This document shows, piece after piece, positions 12,715 to 18,113 of a stretch of DNA of 18,113 bases. The notes beneath the pieces were generated by a model. It worked only from the letters and a program-made list of their open reading frames with translations. It searched no databases and was not told the DNA's origin. Source of the stretch: Lachnospiraceae bacterium (GTDB lineage Bacteria > Bacillota > Clostridia > Oscillospirales > Ruminococcaceae). The stretch covers positions 10,846 to 28,958 of the forward strand of contig JAMPFE010000028.1 of the NCBI GenBank assembly GCA_023664705.1, written 5' to 3'. The first letter of the stretch is position 1. Each line of letters opens with the position of its first letter. A program made the translations under genes and the position numbers.

Positions 12715-13788
12715 ATGGCATATACGGATTTGCTTAACGCGAAATATATCGCGCTGGCGTGGGAGGAAGCGGCGAACGCAAACCCCACGGATTATCTCGG
12801 AGCGCGTCTGTTCGGTTTCAAGAAACAGATGTCGCTTGAAATGAAATGGCTCAAAGGCGCGGGCGGTTTGCCCGTGGCACTCGCTCCCGCAGCGTTCGAC
12901 GCGGAGATCGCTTTGCGCGGACGTATCGACGCGGCAAAGGTCGAAACCGAAATGCCGCTTTTCCGCGAGGGTATTCAGCTCACGGAAAGCGACAGGCGCG
13001 CCCTTATGGAAGCGGCGGCTCTCGGCGACAGCTACGCGCAGGACGTGCTGACGCGCATTTTCAACGACACAAACAACCTCATTCGCGGCGCGAAGGTCGT
13101 TCCCGAGAGAATGATTTGGCAGCTTCTCGCACCTACGGACGGAAAGCCCAAAATCTCTATTGCGGGCAACGACGTAAATTACGCGTATGATTATGACCCC
13201 AAAGGCACTTGGTACGCGAATAACTTCATTGACGGTTCAAGTACGCCGTGGAGCGCGGCGGCAACCGCAAAGCCTATCGACGATTTTATAAAGGTCGGCG
13301 AAACGGCAAAGGCAAAGGGCAACACGCCAAAATACGCGATTATGTCGCAAAAAACGATGACGGAAATGATGAACACCGCGCAGGTGAAGTCGGCGGCATT
13401 GGCACAGAATGTGACGGCTAATGTCTTTATGACACCCGAAGTCGCGAAATCCGTTGTCGAAAGCATAACGGGAATTCGTCCTATCGTTTACAACGCGATT
13501 TATGCGGGCGACGACGGCAAACCGCAGCAGTTTATGCCGGACAAGGTCGTTTCGATTATCCCCGAGGGTATGCTCGGAAACACCGTTTACGCAATGACTT
13601 CGGAGGAGTACGAGCTGAAGGGCGACGGCAATAAGAACGTTGCGATAGTGGACGGCGGCATTTCCGTAACCACCGTTGAAACGAGCGCAATGCCGCCCAG
13701 AGTGGCTACATACGCGTCCGAGATAGTTCTCCCCTCTTATGAGAGAATGGACGAGGTGTTCGAGCTGAAGGTAGACGCGGACGAATAA
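12715..13788 (+). CDS. Major capsid protein (lambda gpE-like family)
   Basis: A 357-aa HK97-fold coat protein of the capsid E type (PF03864-like). Supporting features are the family length, an N-terminal MAYTDLLNAKYIALAWEE, the middle region with DVLTRIFNDTNNLIRGAKVVPERM leading to the beta sheet (QLLAPTDGKPKISIAGNDVNY), and the C-terminal segment with FMPDKVVSIIPEG and the GISVTTVETSAMPPRV strand pair followed by PSYE. The ribosome site AGGAGG before 12715 is strong, as befits a highly expressed protein. Position after the scaffold fits. It would form the icosahedral shell around DNA. Confidence 0.88.
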   Translation: MAYTDLLNAKYIALAWEEAANANPTDYLGARLFGFKKQMSLEMKWLKGAGGLPVALAPAAFDAEIALRGRIDAAKVETEMPLFREGIQLTESDRRALMEAAALGDSYAQDVLTRIFNDTNNLIRGAKVVPERMIWQLLAPTDGKPKISIAGNDVNYAYDYDPKGTWYANNFIDGSSTPWSAAATAKPIDDFIKVGETAKAKGNTPKYAIMSQKTMTEMMNTAQVKSAALAQNVTANVFMTPEVAKSVVESITGIRPIVYNAIYAGDDGKPQQFMPDKVVSIIPEGMLGNTVYAMTSEEYELKGDGNKNVAIVDGGISVTTVETSAMPPRVATYASEIVLPSYERMDEVFELKVDADE

Positions 13789-13802
13789 GGAGGGCTTTTG
13801 CG

Positions 13803-14000
13803 ATGAGAGTAAAGGCTCTTTGCGGCGTGATTTACAAGGGAGAGCTGTACAGAGCGGACGAGGAATTTGAAGCCGAAAGACAGCCCGCGAATACGGCGCT
13901 TGTTAAGGCGAACGCGCCCGAACCCGCACCCGATGAAACTGTTAAAATCCCCGATTTGGGGCTTAACCCCAATGAGGGAAAATCAAAGAAACGGAGGTAA
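13803..14000 (+). CDS. Small phage head protein, unknown
   Basis: A 65-aa protein: a short beta-rich start (MRVKALCGVIYKGELYRADEEFE) and a Pro/Asp-rich end closing in basic KSKKRR. The opening resembles short proteins in the same place in other Firmicutes prophages, where they sit between the capsid and the first neck protein. The function is unknown. AGGAGG precedes the start at 13803. Confidence 0.55.
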   Translation: MRVKALCGVIYKGELYRADEEFEAERQPANTALVKANAPEPAPDETVKIPDLGLNPNEGKSKKRR

Positions 14001-14006
14001 TGCCGA

Positions 14007-14324
14007 ATGGACGAGCTGGTAGAGCTTTTGAGAAGCCGAATTGAAGATACCGACCTCGCATATTACGCCGACAAGGACGGAAAGCTGCTGTACGCGCTTA
14101 AATACGCCATATCGATGATAAACAATCGGCGCGGATTTAAGCCCACGGCGGAAGAACCGTTTGAAAAGCGTTTTGAAATGAACGTGTTGGACGGCGCGGT
14201 ATGGTATCTCGGGAAAATGGGCGCAGAGGGCTATGCCAGCACGTCCGAAAACGGCGTTTCCGTTTCGTGGAAAGAGCTGCCCGAGTGGCTCGGTACGATT
14301 TGCGGAGGTATCTCCGTATGTTAG
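14007..14324 (+). CDS. Head-tail connector (SPP1 gp15-like)
   Basis: A 105-aa mostly alpha-helical protein (helices around DELVELLRSRIEDTDLAYYADKD and KLLYALKYAISMINNRRGF) placed immediately after the capsid genes. Size and the Leu/Tyr-rich helical pattern agree with gp15/HK97 gp6-type adaptors that sit beneath the portal. Assignment rests on order and general pattern. The ATG at 14007 has GGAGG upstream, and its end overlaps the following gene by 7 bp. Confidence 0.65.
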   Translation: MDELVELLRSRIEDTDLAYYADKDGKLLYALKYAISMINNRRGFKPTAEEPFEKRFEMNVLDGAVWYLGKMGAEGYASTSENGVSVSWKELPEWLGTICGGISVC

Positions 14325-14704
14325 AGCGCGTAAAGCAAACGTTCTTTTGGCAGAATTTCAAGGGCTACAAGGACAAGTTCGACGATGACGGACAGCTTTT
14401 GGGGACGTTCCCCGAATACAGCGAAACGCAGTCCGCGCGGGCAAACATCTCGGCGGCGAAAGGCACGGCGGAGCAGGAAATGTTCGGGGCTTTGCTCGAA
14501 TACGACCGCACGATAGCGGTCAAGTTCCCGCTCGATATGGACGAGCATTCGCTTGTCTGGCTTGACGGCGCAGAACCGCCAAAACCTCACAATTACATTG
14601 TTGTTCGCAAATCTCAAAGCGGAAATTACACGGTTTTCGCGTTACAGCGCGTGGAATTGAGCGGCGAACCCGACGAGGAGAGCGAGGGCGGCGATGAACC
14701 TTAA
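14318..14704 (+). CDS. Head closure / stopper protein (SPP1 gp16-like)
   Basis: A 128-aa protein, largely beta with an acidic tail. It has the family-like segment for stoppers: a conserved region with EYDRTIAVKFPLDMDEHSLVWLDG and then NYIVVRKSQSGNYTVFALQRVE. Position, between connector and gp10-like gene, and length (about 110-130 aa) fit. The ATG at 14318 follows a GCGGAGG ribosome site; the frame is open further upstream (from 14201), but that part lies across the preceding gene and is not family-like. It would keep packaged DNA inside the head before the tail joins. Confidence 0.68.
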   Translation: MLERVKQTFFWQNFKGYKDKFDDDGQLLGTFPEYSETQSARANISAAKGTAEQEMFGALLEYDRTIAVKFPLDMDEHSLVWLDGAEPPKPHNYIVVRKSQSGNYTVFALQRVELSGEPDEESEGGDEP

Positions 14705-15191
14705 AAGCGGATTGAGCGTCGGGGGCATTCAGCGGCTGATAAACGAGGTGGAGCGTTACCGCAAAGACCTCAAAAAGCACACAAACAGAATGCTTAGCGA
14801 TTTGGTATCCAAGGGCGCGGAATTTGCCCGGGAAGAATGCCCTATACGCACGGGCGAGCTGTATAGCAGTATCGTTGGTATAGTGGATAATTCCGAGGGT
14901 AAAGGGTTTATCCGCGTGAATTGCCCTTATGCGATTTACGTGGAAATGGGAACGGGTATCAAGGGCGCGAACGCTCCGCACCCCGACAAATCGATTATCG
15001 GGTTTAACTTCGAGTACGACCGAAACGGACACGGCGTGGCGGGTTGGTGGTATCCGACCGACGAAAAAGACCCGAACCCCACAAAGTACACCGCGAAAAA
15101 CGGGCAAATGTACGCGTGGACTGGGGGTATGCCGTCCCGTCCGTTTATGTACAACGCGGCGCAAAAGCTCAAAGACGAGCTGCGGAGGTGA
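14694..15191 (+). CDS. Tail-completion protein, HK97 gp10-like
   Basis: A 165-aa protein with a helical N-terminus (LINEVERYRKDLKKHTNRML) and the hallmark CPIRTGELYSSI (about residues 51-62), then PYAIYVEMGTG and finally SRPFMYNAAQKLKDELRR, the pattern of the HK97 gp10-like family of head-tail joining or tail components. The family pattern 'RTG-x-L-x-x-S...A-x-Y-V-E-x-GTG...RPF' is complete. It starts 11 bp before the previous stop and has only a weak ribosome site, so translation is coupled. Confidence 0.82.
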   Translation: MNLKSGLSVGGIQRLINEVERYRKDLKKHTNRMLSDLVSKGAEFAREECPIRTGELYSSIVGIVDNSEGKGFIRVNCPYAIYVEMGTGIKGANAPHPDKSIIGFNFEYDRNGHGVAGWWYPTDEKDPNPTKYTAKNGQMYAWTGGMPSRPFMYNAAQKLKDELRR

Positions 15192-15199
15192 TGTAAACA

Positions 15200-15610
15200 A
15201 TGCTTGATTTTTCAAAGCAAGTATTCAGCAGATTAACGCTGCATTTGCGCGGGAGTTTCCCCAAAATCTATACCTCGCGCAATGAAAACACGTCGCCGCC
15301 GAAATTCCCCGCCGCAACGATTGTACAGAAAAACAACGTCAATTACAAATGGTCGATTGACAGCAGCAGTTTGGAAAATCACGTCAAAGTGATGTTCCAG
15401 ATAGATATTTACACAAACGACAAGGACGAGTTAGAGCGAATGGAGCTTGCCGAAAGCATAAGAGACGAGACCTCGGATTTTATGCTCGGTTTGGGATTTA
15501 ACCGCACAATGTGCGAGCCTATCCCGAATGTACAAGACCTCTCGATTTACCGCATTTCAATGCGGTTTGAGGGGGTTATCGGCAGAGACGCTATCGTCTA
15601 CTCGGAATAA
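15200..15610 (+). CDS. Tail terminator / tail completion protein (SPP1 gp17-like)
   Basis: A 136-aa alpha/beta protein with an N-terminal helix (FSKQVFSRLTLHL), a segment PPKFPAATIVQKNN typical of the family, then HVKVMFQIDIYTNDKDELERMELAESIRDE and a final strand RISMRFEGVIG. This arrangement, with I-Y-T/D-N and the following helix, is that of tail terminators that cap the tube. It directly precedes the major tail protein gene, as expected. GGAGG lies 11 bases before the ATG. Confidence 0.7.
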   Translation: MLDFSKQVFSRLTLHLRGSFPKIYTSRNENTSPPKFPAATIVQKNNVNYKWSIDSSSLENHVKVMFQIDIYTNDKDELERMELAESIRDETSDFMLGLGFNRTMCEPIPNVQDLSIYRISMRFEGVIGRDAIVYSE

Positions 15611-15631
15611 ATTTACAAGGAGGTTAATTTT

Positions 15632-16162
15632 ATGGCAATTGAAAATTACGCTACTACACCGCGTGTGGACTTGTCTACTGCGGGCGTTAAGGTGGCATAC
15701 GCCTTTGAAACGACAAAAGGCACGCGCCCCACAAGCGGTTGGACGCATATCCCGGGCATTAAATCCATTCCGTCGATGAATGAGCAGCCCAATATGATAG
15801 ACACAACGACGCTTGACGAAACCGTTTCCCGCGTCGGCGTACCGGGATTGAAAGGCTTGCCGAGCGCAACTAACTTTACCGCTTCGTGGACGGACGAGCT
15901 TATCAACCAGTGGTCTAACGATGTTATGAAAAAATACGAAACGGCAAAGGACAGCGGCAAACAGATGTGGATAACGGTAGTTGTCCCGGGTATCACGGAC
16001 GCGTTCTATTTCTCGGCGATACCGTCCGCGCTCGACCTGCCTTCCGTGGGCGTTGAAGCGGCGGCGGAAATCGATATCTACATAACCCCGACAAGCGAGC
16101 GCATTATGGCGGCAAAGCCCACTTCTATCGCGGCTTATACGCCCTCTACATCTGGGTCTTGA
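15632..16162 (+). CDS. Major tail (tube) protein
   Basis: A 176-aa protein of the phage tail tube kind: a start with ATTPRVDLSTAGVKVAYAFETTKGTRPTSG-type strands, the segment SMNEQPNMIDTTTLDETVSRV, then TASWTDELINQW and a closing EIDIYITPTSERIMAAKP. The sequence and position (after the terminator, before the chaperones and tape measure) identify it. A perfect AGGAGG site precedes the ATG at 15632. A GC hairpin follows it at about 16178-16191, which may lower expression of the genes beyond. Confidence 0.8.
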   Translation: MAIENYATTPRVDLSTAGVKVAYAFETTKGTRPTSGWTHIPGIKSIPSMNEQPNMIDTTTLDETVSRVGVPGLKGLPSATNFTASWTDELINQWSNDVMKKYETAKDSGKQMWITVVVPGITDAFYFSAIPSALDLPSVGVEAAAEIDIYITPTSERIMAAKPTSIAAYTPSTSGS

Positions 16163-16177
16163 TAACACGTTAACTAT

Positions 16178-16191
16178 CCCGCCTTAGGGCG
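16178..16191 (+). terminator. GC hairpin after the major tail gene
   Basis: CCGCC, a TTAG-type loop and GGCGG form a compact hairpin without T tract in the gap before the chaperone gene. It could partly reduce transcription or protect the abundant tail mRNA. Stop of the tail gene is 16 bp upstream. Coordinates are approximate to a base or two. Confidence 0.4.
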
Positions 16192-16215
16192 GTGAAACTT
16201 GAGGAGGAATTTACT

Positions 16216-16542
16216 ATGGTGAGATTTAATTACGAAGGCAAGGAGTACGTACTAGGATTTAACCGAAAGACGGCGGAAATGGCGCAGCGTTCGGGGTTTG
16301 ATTTGGACGAGCTTTACAACAAATCGTTTATACAAATCCCGCTGCTGTTTCGTATGTCGTTCGCGATGAACCACCCGCGCATAAAGAACGAGAAAATCGA
16401 GGAGATTTACGAAAAGCTAGGAGACAAGACGGATCTGCTTAAAGAGCTTATCTTGAACTACAGAGCAACGTTTGAAACGCTGTTCGGCGGCGACGAGGAC
16501 GATGAGGGCGACGAAAATTTCATCAAGTGGAGCAGCGATTAA
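16216..16542 (+). CDS. Tail assembly chaperone, short form (gpG-like, DUF5055)
   Basis: A 108-aa protein recognised as DUF5055-like: MVRFNYEGKEYVLGFNRKTAE at the start, the helix around ELYNKSFIQIPLLFRMSF and an acidic end (GGDEDDEGDE). In siphoviruses this position is held by the gpG chaperone that coats the tape measure during tail assembly. The ATG at 16216 has GAGGAGG upstream; the frame's earlier start (16192) lies before the ribosome site. In its last codons is the slippery heptamer AAATTTC (16515-16521), in phase to let ribosomes move to the frame of the next ORF. Confidence 0.78.
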   Translation: MVRFNYEGKEYVLGFNRKTAEMAQRSGFDLDELYNKSFIQIPLLFRMSFAMNHPRIKNEKIEEIYEKLGDKTDLLKELILNYRATFETLFGGDEDDEGDENFIKWSSD

Positions 16543-16560
16543 CGGAGGACGCTGCTTCAC
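16515..16560 (+). promoter_or_regulatory. Programmed -1 ribosomal frameshift signal
   Basis: The slippery heptamer A-AAT-TTC (16515-16521) is in the correct phase in the gpG-like frame (X-XXY-YYZ with X=A, Y=T, Z=C). After 5 bases begins an 11-bp stem, GTGGAGCAGCG (16527-16537) with CGCTGCTTCAC (16550-16560), all pairs formed with one G-U, and a 12-base loop that contains the zero-frame stop. A -1 slip puts the ribosome into the frame of the next ORF. Confidence 0.85.
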
Positions 16561-16931
16561 CGAAAAGCGGAGTGCCGCTTAAGGAGATATTCAATAAAGC
16601 GTTCCCCTCTTATCTTGCAATGGGAATGACGAGCGCGGAGTTTTGGGAACAAGACCCCGCGCTTGTTTTAGCCTATAGAAAGGCACATTGGTTGAGATTT
16701 CAGGAACAGAACCGTATGGCGTGGTTACAGGGGCGGTATATCTATGACGCGGTTTGCGCCGCTTCTCCCTTGTTTCACGATTTCGCCAAACGCGGCACGA
16801 AAGCCGCTCCGTACTATGAAGCCCCGATAAAGTTCTACGAGAATGAGGCTGAACGTATCGAAGCGGAAAAGGAAAAGCTCCGTCAAGAAACAATAAGATA
16901 CTTTACACGGCTAATCACGGGAGGTGGTTAA
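16527..16931 (+). CDS. Tail assembly chaperone, T part of gpGT (made by -1 frameshift)
   Basis: A 134-codon frame starting nominally at a GTG but with no ribosome site there; the open frame begins after a TGA at 16503-16505 and overlaps the end of the gpG-like gene in the -1 frame. It is best read as the C-terminal part of a fused gpGT protein of about 238 aa, joined at AAATTTC (102 residues of gpG, then HQVEQRLTED...). Content: helical, with MAWLQGRYIYDAV and KFYENEAERIEAEKEK segments. The join of G and T frames ahead of the tape measure gene is one of the most conserved layouts of long-tailed phages. A conventional independent start is unlikely. Confidence 0.8.
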   Translation: MEQRLTEDAASPKSGVPLKEIFNKAFPSYLAMGMTSAEFWEQDPALVLAYRKAHWLRFQEQNRMAWLQGRYIYDAVCAASPLFHDFAKRGTKAAPYYEAPIKFYENEAERIEAEKEKLRQETIRYFTRLITGGG

Positions 16932-16934
16932 AAT

Positions 16935-17993
16935 ATGGCTGATGTAACAATCGAAAGCATTGCTATCGAGATAACCGCGACCGCCGAGGAAGCGGACAAG
17001 GCACTTGAAAAGCTGACGGCAAGCCTTAACACGCTTAAAGCGGCGTGTCAAGGCGGTTTGGACGGCGCGGACAAAATCGCAAAAGGCTTAAAAGAAATTG
17101 CCGAGGCGGCAAAGAGCTTTGAGGGCGTGGACGGCGAAAAGCTGAAAAGCGTGGCAGAAGCTTTACAGTCGCTGCAAGGCATAGGGAACGCGCCCGATTT
17201 ATCGAAGTTTGCGCGTTCTATGTCCGACATTTCGGCGGCAGTAAACGGGCTGAACGGCGCGGACATGGCGGCGTTTGCGACAAATATGCAGAGCTTTGCC
17301 GCCGCTATGCAGCCTTTGTCGAGCTTACAAGGAATGGGAGACCTTTCAAGCGCGGTAAATGCTCTCGAAAAGCTCCCGAACGTCGCAAAAGGTTTGTCGC
17401 AAATGGATTTGAGTACGTTCGCGCAGCAAATGCAGCAGATAACAACGGCAGTACAGCCGTTTGTAACGCAAATTCAAGCGCTTTCAACGGCAATCAACGG
17501 TTTGCCCGCGCCGATACAGCAAGCGGTCGCTAACATTATGAACTACAACACAAGAGTTCGAGAAGCACAGAACAACACAAATGGATTTGGAAAAGCGCTG
17601 AAACTGGTCAATTTTATGGCGATGTATACTGCGGCAAAGCGCGTTGTGAGAGTTCTCGGAGATTTTGTGAGCAGCTCAAACGAGTATGTTGAGAGCTTGA
17701 ACTTGTTTAGGGTCACAATGGGCGAAGCCGCCGATGAGGCAATGGAGTTCGCGGAGCGCGTCAATGAGGTAATGGGTATCGACGTTTCGCAATGGATACA
17801 AAATCAGGGCGTTTTCAAACAGCTTGTCGGCGGTTTCGGTATGGTTGAGGAAAAGGCGAACCTTGTATCGAAAAATCTGACACAGCTCGGATATGATATA
17901 AGCTCGTACTTTAATATCTCGGTAGAGGACGCTATGCTGAAGCTGCAGAGCGGTATCGCCGGAGAACTTGAACCGTTAGAATTAGCGGCTTGA
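16935..17993 (+). CDS. Tape measure protein, first exon (apparent stop at 17993)
   Basis: The N-terminal 352 codons of the tail length-determining protein. It starts with MADVTIESIAIEITATAEEADKAL, followed by Ala/Leu-rich helical repeats (KLTASLNTLKAACQG, EALQSLQGIG, MQSFAAAMQPLSSLQG, MQQITTAVQPFV), a hydrophobic helix ALKLVNFMAMYTAAKRVVRVLGDF, and the conserved block NLFRVTMGEAADEAMEFAERVNEVMG up to LQSGIAGELEPL. A normal tape measure protein goes on for hundreds of residues after that block; here the frame stops 4 codons later. The break coincides with a predicted group I intron 5' splice site at 17976/17977, so the true reading is exon 1 = 16935-17976, and the last four residues and the TGA at 17991 belong to the intron. 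GGAGGTGG precedes the ATG. Confidence 0.82.
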   Translation: MADVTIESIAIEITATAEEADKALEKLTASLNTLKAACQGGLDGADKIAKGLKEIAEAAKSFEGVDGEKLKSVAEALQSLQGIGNAPDLSKFARSMSDISAAVNGLNGADMAAFATNMQSFAAAMQPLSSLQGMGDLSSAVNALEKLPNVAKGLSQMDLSTFAQQMQQITTAVQPFVTQIQALSTAINGLPAPIQQAVANIMNYNTRVREAQNNTNGFGKALKLVNFMAMYTAAKRVVRVLGDFVSSSNEYVESLNLFRVTMGEAADEAMEFAERVNEVMGIDVSQWIQNQGVFKQLVGGFGMVEEKANLVSKNLTQLGYDISSYFNISVEDAMLKLQSGIAGELEPLELAA

Positions 17994-18113
17994 TGTGGTG
18001 ACACATCTCGAATAACAGTAGTGAACCTATAAATATAGGGTGTGCGCTTTGCGTAAAGCAACCGCAGGAAATGGCGGCTAAAAAGCGTGCTGACAGGGAA
18101 AAACTAAGTCTAA
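17977..18113 (+). ncRNA. 5' part of a probable group I intron in the tape measure gene
   Basis: The sequence after the Glu-Pro-Leu codons no longer codes for tape measure protein and looks like a folded RNA. The exon end CCGT (17973-17976) can pair with GCGG (17985-17988) to form P1, with the terminal U76 opposite a G as in group I introns. P2-like hairpin: GATGTG-GTGA-CACATC (17992-18007) with a GNRA loop. Further hairpins: CCTATA/TATAGG, GCTTT/AAAGC, CCGC/GCGG. Near the end, GACAGGGAAAAACTAAGTC resembles the group I P3/P4 junction (compare the CAGGGAAACCTAAATC of the Anabaena tRNA-Leu intron, from memory). The catalytic core and 3' splice site lie beyond the window. A group II intron is a less likely alternative. 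Confidence 0.6.

Noticed and set aside
14201..14317. Longer version of the head-closure protein
   Set aside because: The extension overlaps the connector gene in another frame and is basic and unlike the family; the ATG at 14318 has a good ribosome site.
17977..18113. Group II intron as the tape measure interruption
   Set aside because: A GTGTG sequence occurs at about 18040, but it lies 60 bp after the loss of coding sequence, whereas P1 pairing with a U-G pair falls exactly at the break. Group II cannot be excluded until the 3' part is seen.

Overview
The window is the packaging, head and tail part of a temperate siphovirus (prophage or phage contig) of a Firmicutes host, probably a gut Clostridia/Oscillospirales-type bacterium. 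This rests on strong AGGAGG-type ribosome sites before almost every gene, near-perfect TTGACA-17-TATAAT promoters, mid-range GC, and typical Firmicutes prophage families: SPP1-like portal, MuF and neck proteins, DUF6948, a D12 methylase with SLERLQ repeats, and a Gly-Tyr/Ser/Asp repeat protein. No host gene, integrase, tRNA or att site is visible, so the ends of the element lie outside the window.

Layout. (1) Positions 1-1570 are a genetic switch. A leftward early operon (Cro-like HTH, DUF6948 protein, start of a Gly-rich repeat protein) faces a rightward CI-like repressor. The two promoters point at each other across about 80 bp, and the leftward one contains a perfect 18-bp palindromic operator. 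After the repressor come a GC hairpin, a possible 32-aa hydrophobic peptide and a strong terminator. (2) Positions 1570-4740 are an accessory-looking segment with a GC-rich style and long non-coding stretches. It holds a weak leftward ORF, a GNAT acetyltransferase, a divergent control region with three ATACT-N6-AGTAT operators, a small mobile-element-type protein, a structured non-coding block (alternating-CG palindrome, 12-bp inverted repeat, polypyrimidine tract), a probable small terminase gene, and a 695-bp non-coding stretch with helix-phased GTTGAAAA repeats. (3) Positions 4741-11574 carry large terminase, D12 methylase, portal and MuF head protein, with small Cys-rich or coiled-coil genes between them. 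(4) At 11571-11681 a promoter is followed about 75 nt later by a strong terminator: a small RNA or attenuator just before the capsid genes. (5) Positions 11775-17993 are scaffold, small head protein, major capsid, neck and tail-completion genes, major tail protein, the two tail assembly chaperone frames, and the beginning of the tape measure gene.

The late genes are packed head to tail with short overlaps and act as one morphogenesis operon: terminase packages DNA through the portal into a capsid built on the scaffold, neck proteins close it, and the tail tube assembles on the tape measure helped by the chaperones. Two non-standard decoding or processing events stand out. One is a textbook -1 ribosomal frameshift site joining the two chaperone frames (AAATTTC, 5-nt spacer, 11-bp stem). 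The other is the interruption of the tape measure gene, right after a Gly-Glu-Leu-Glu-Pro-Leu segment, by sequence with the look of the 5' part of a group I intron.
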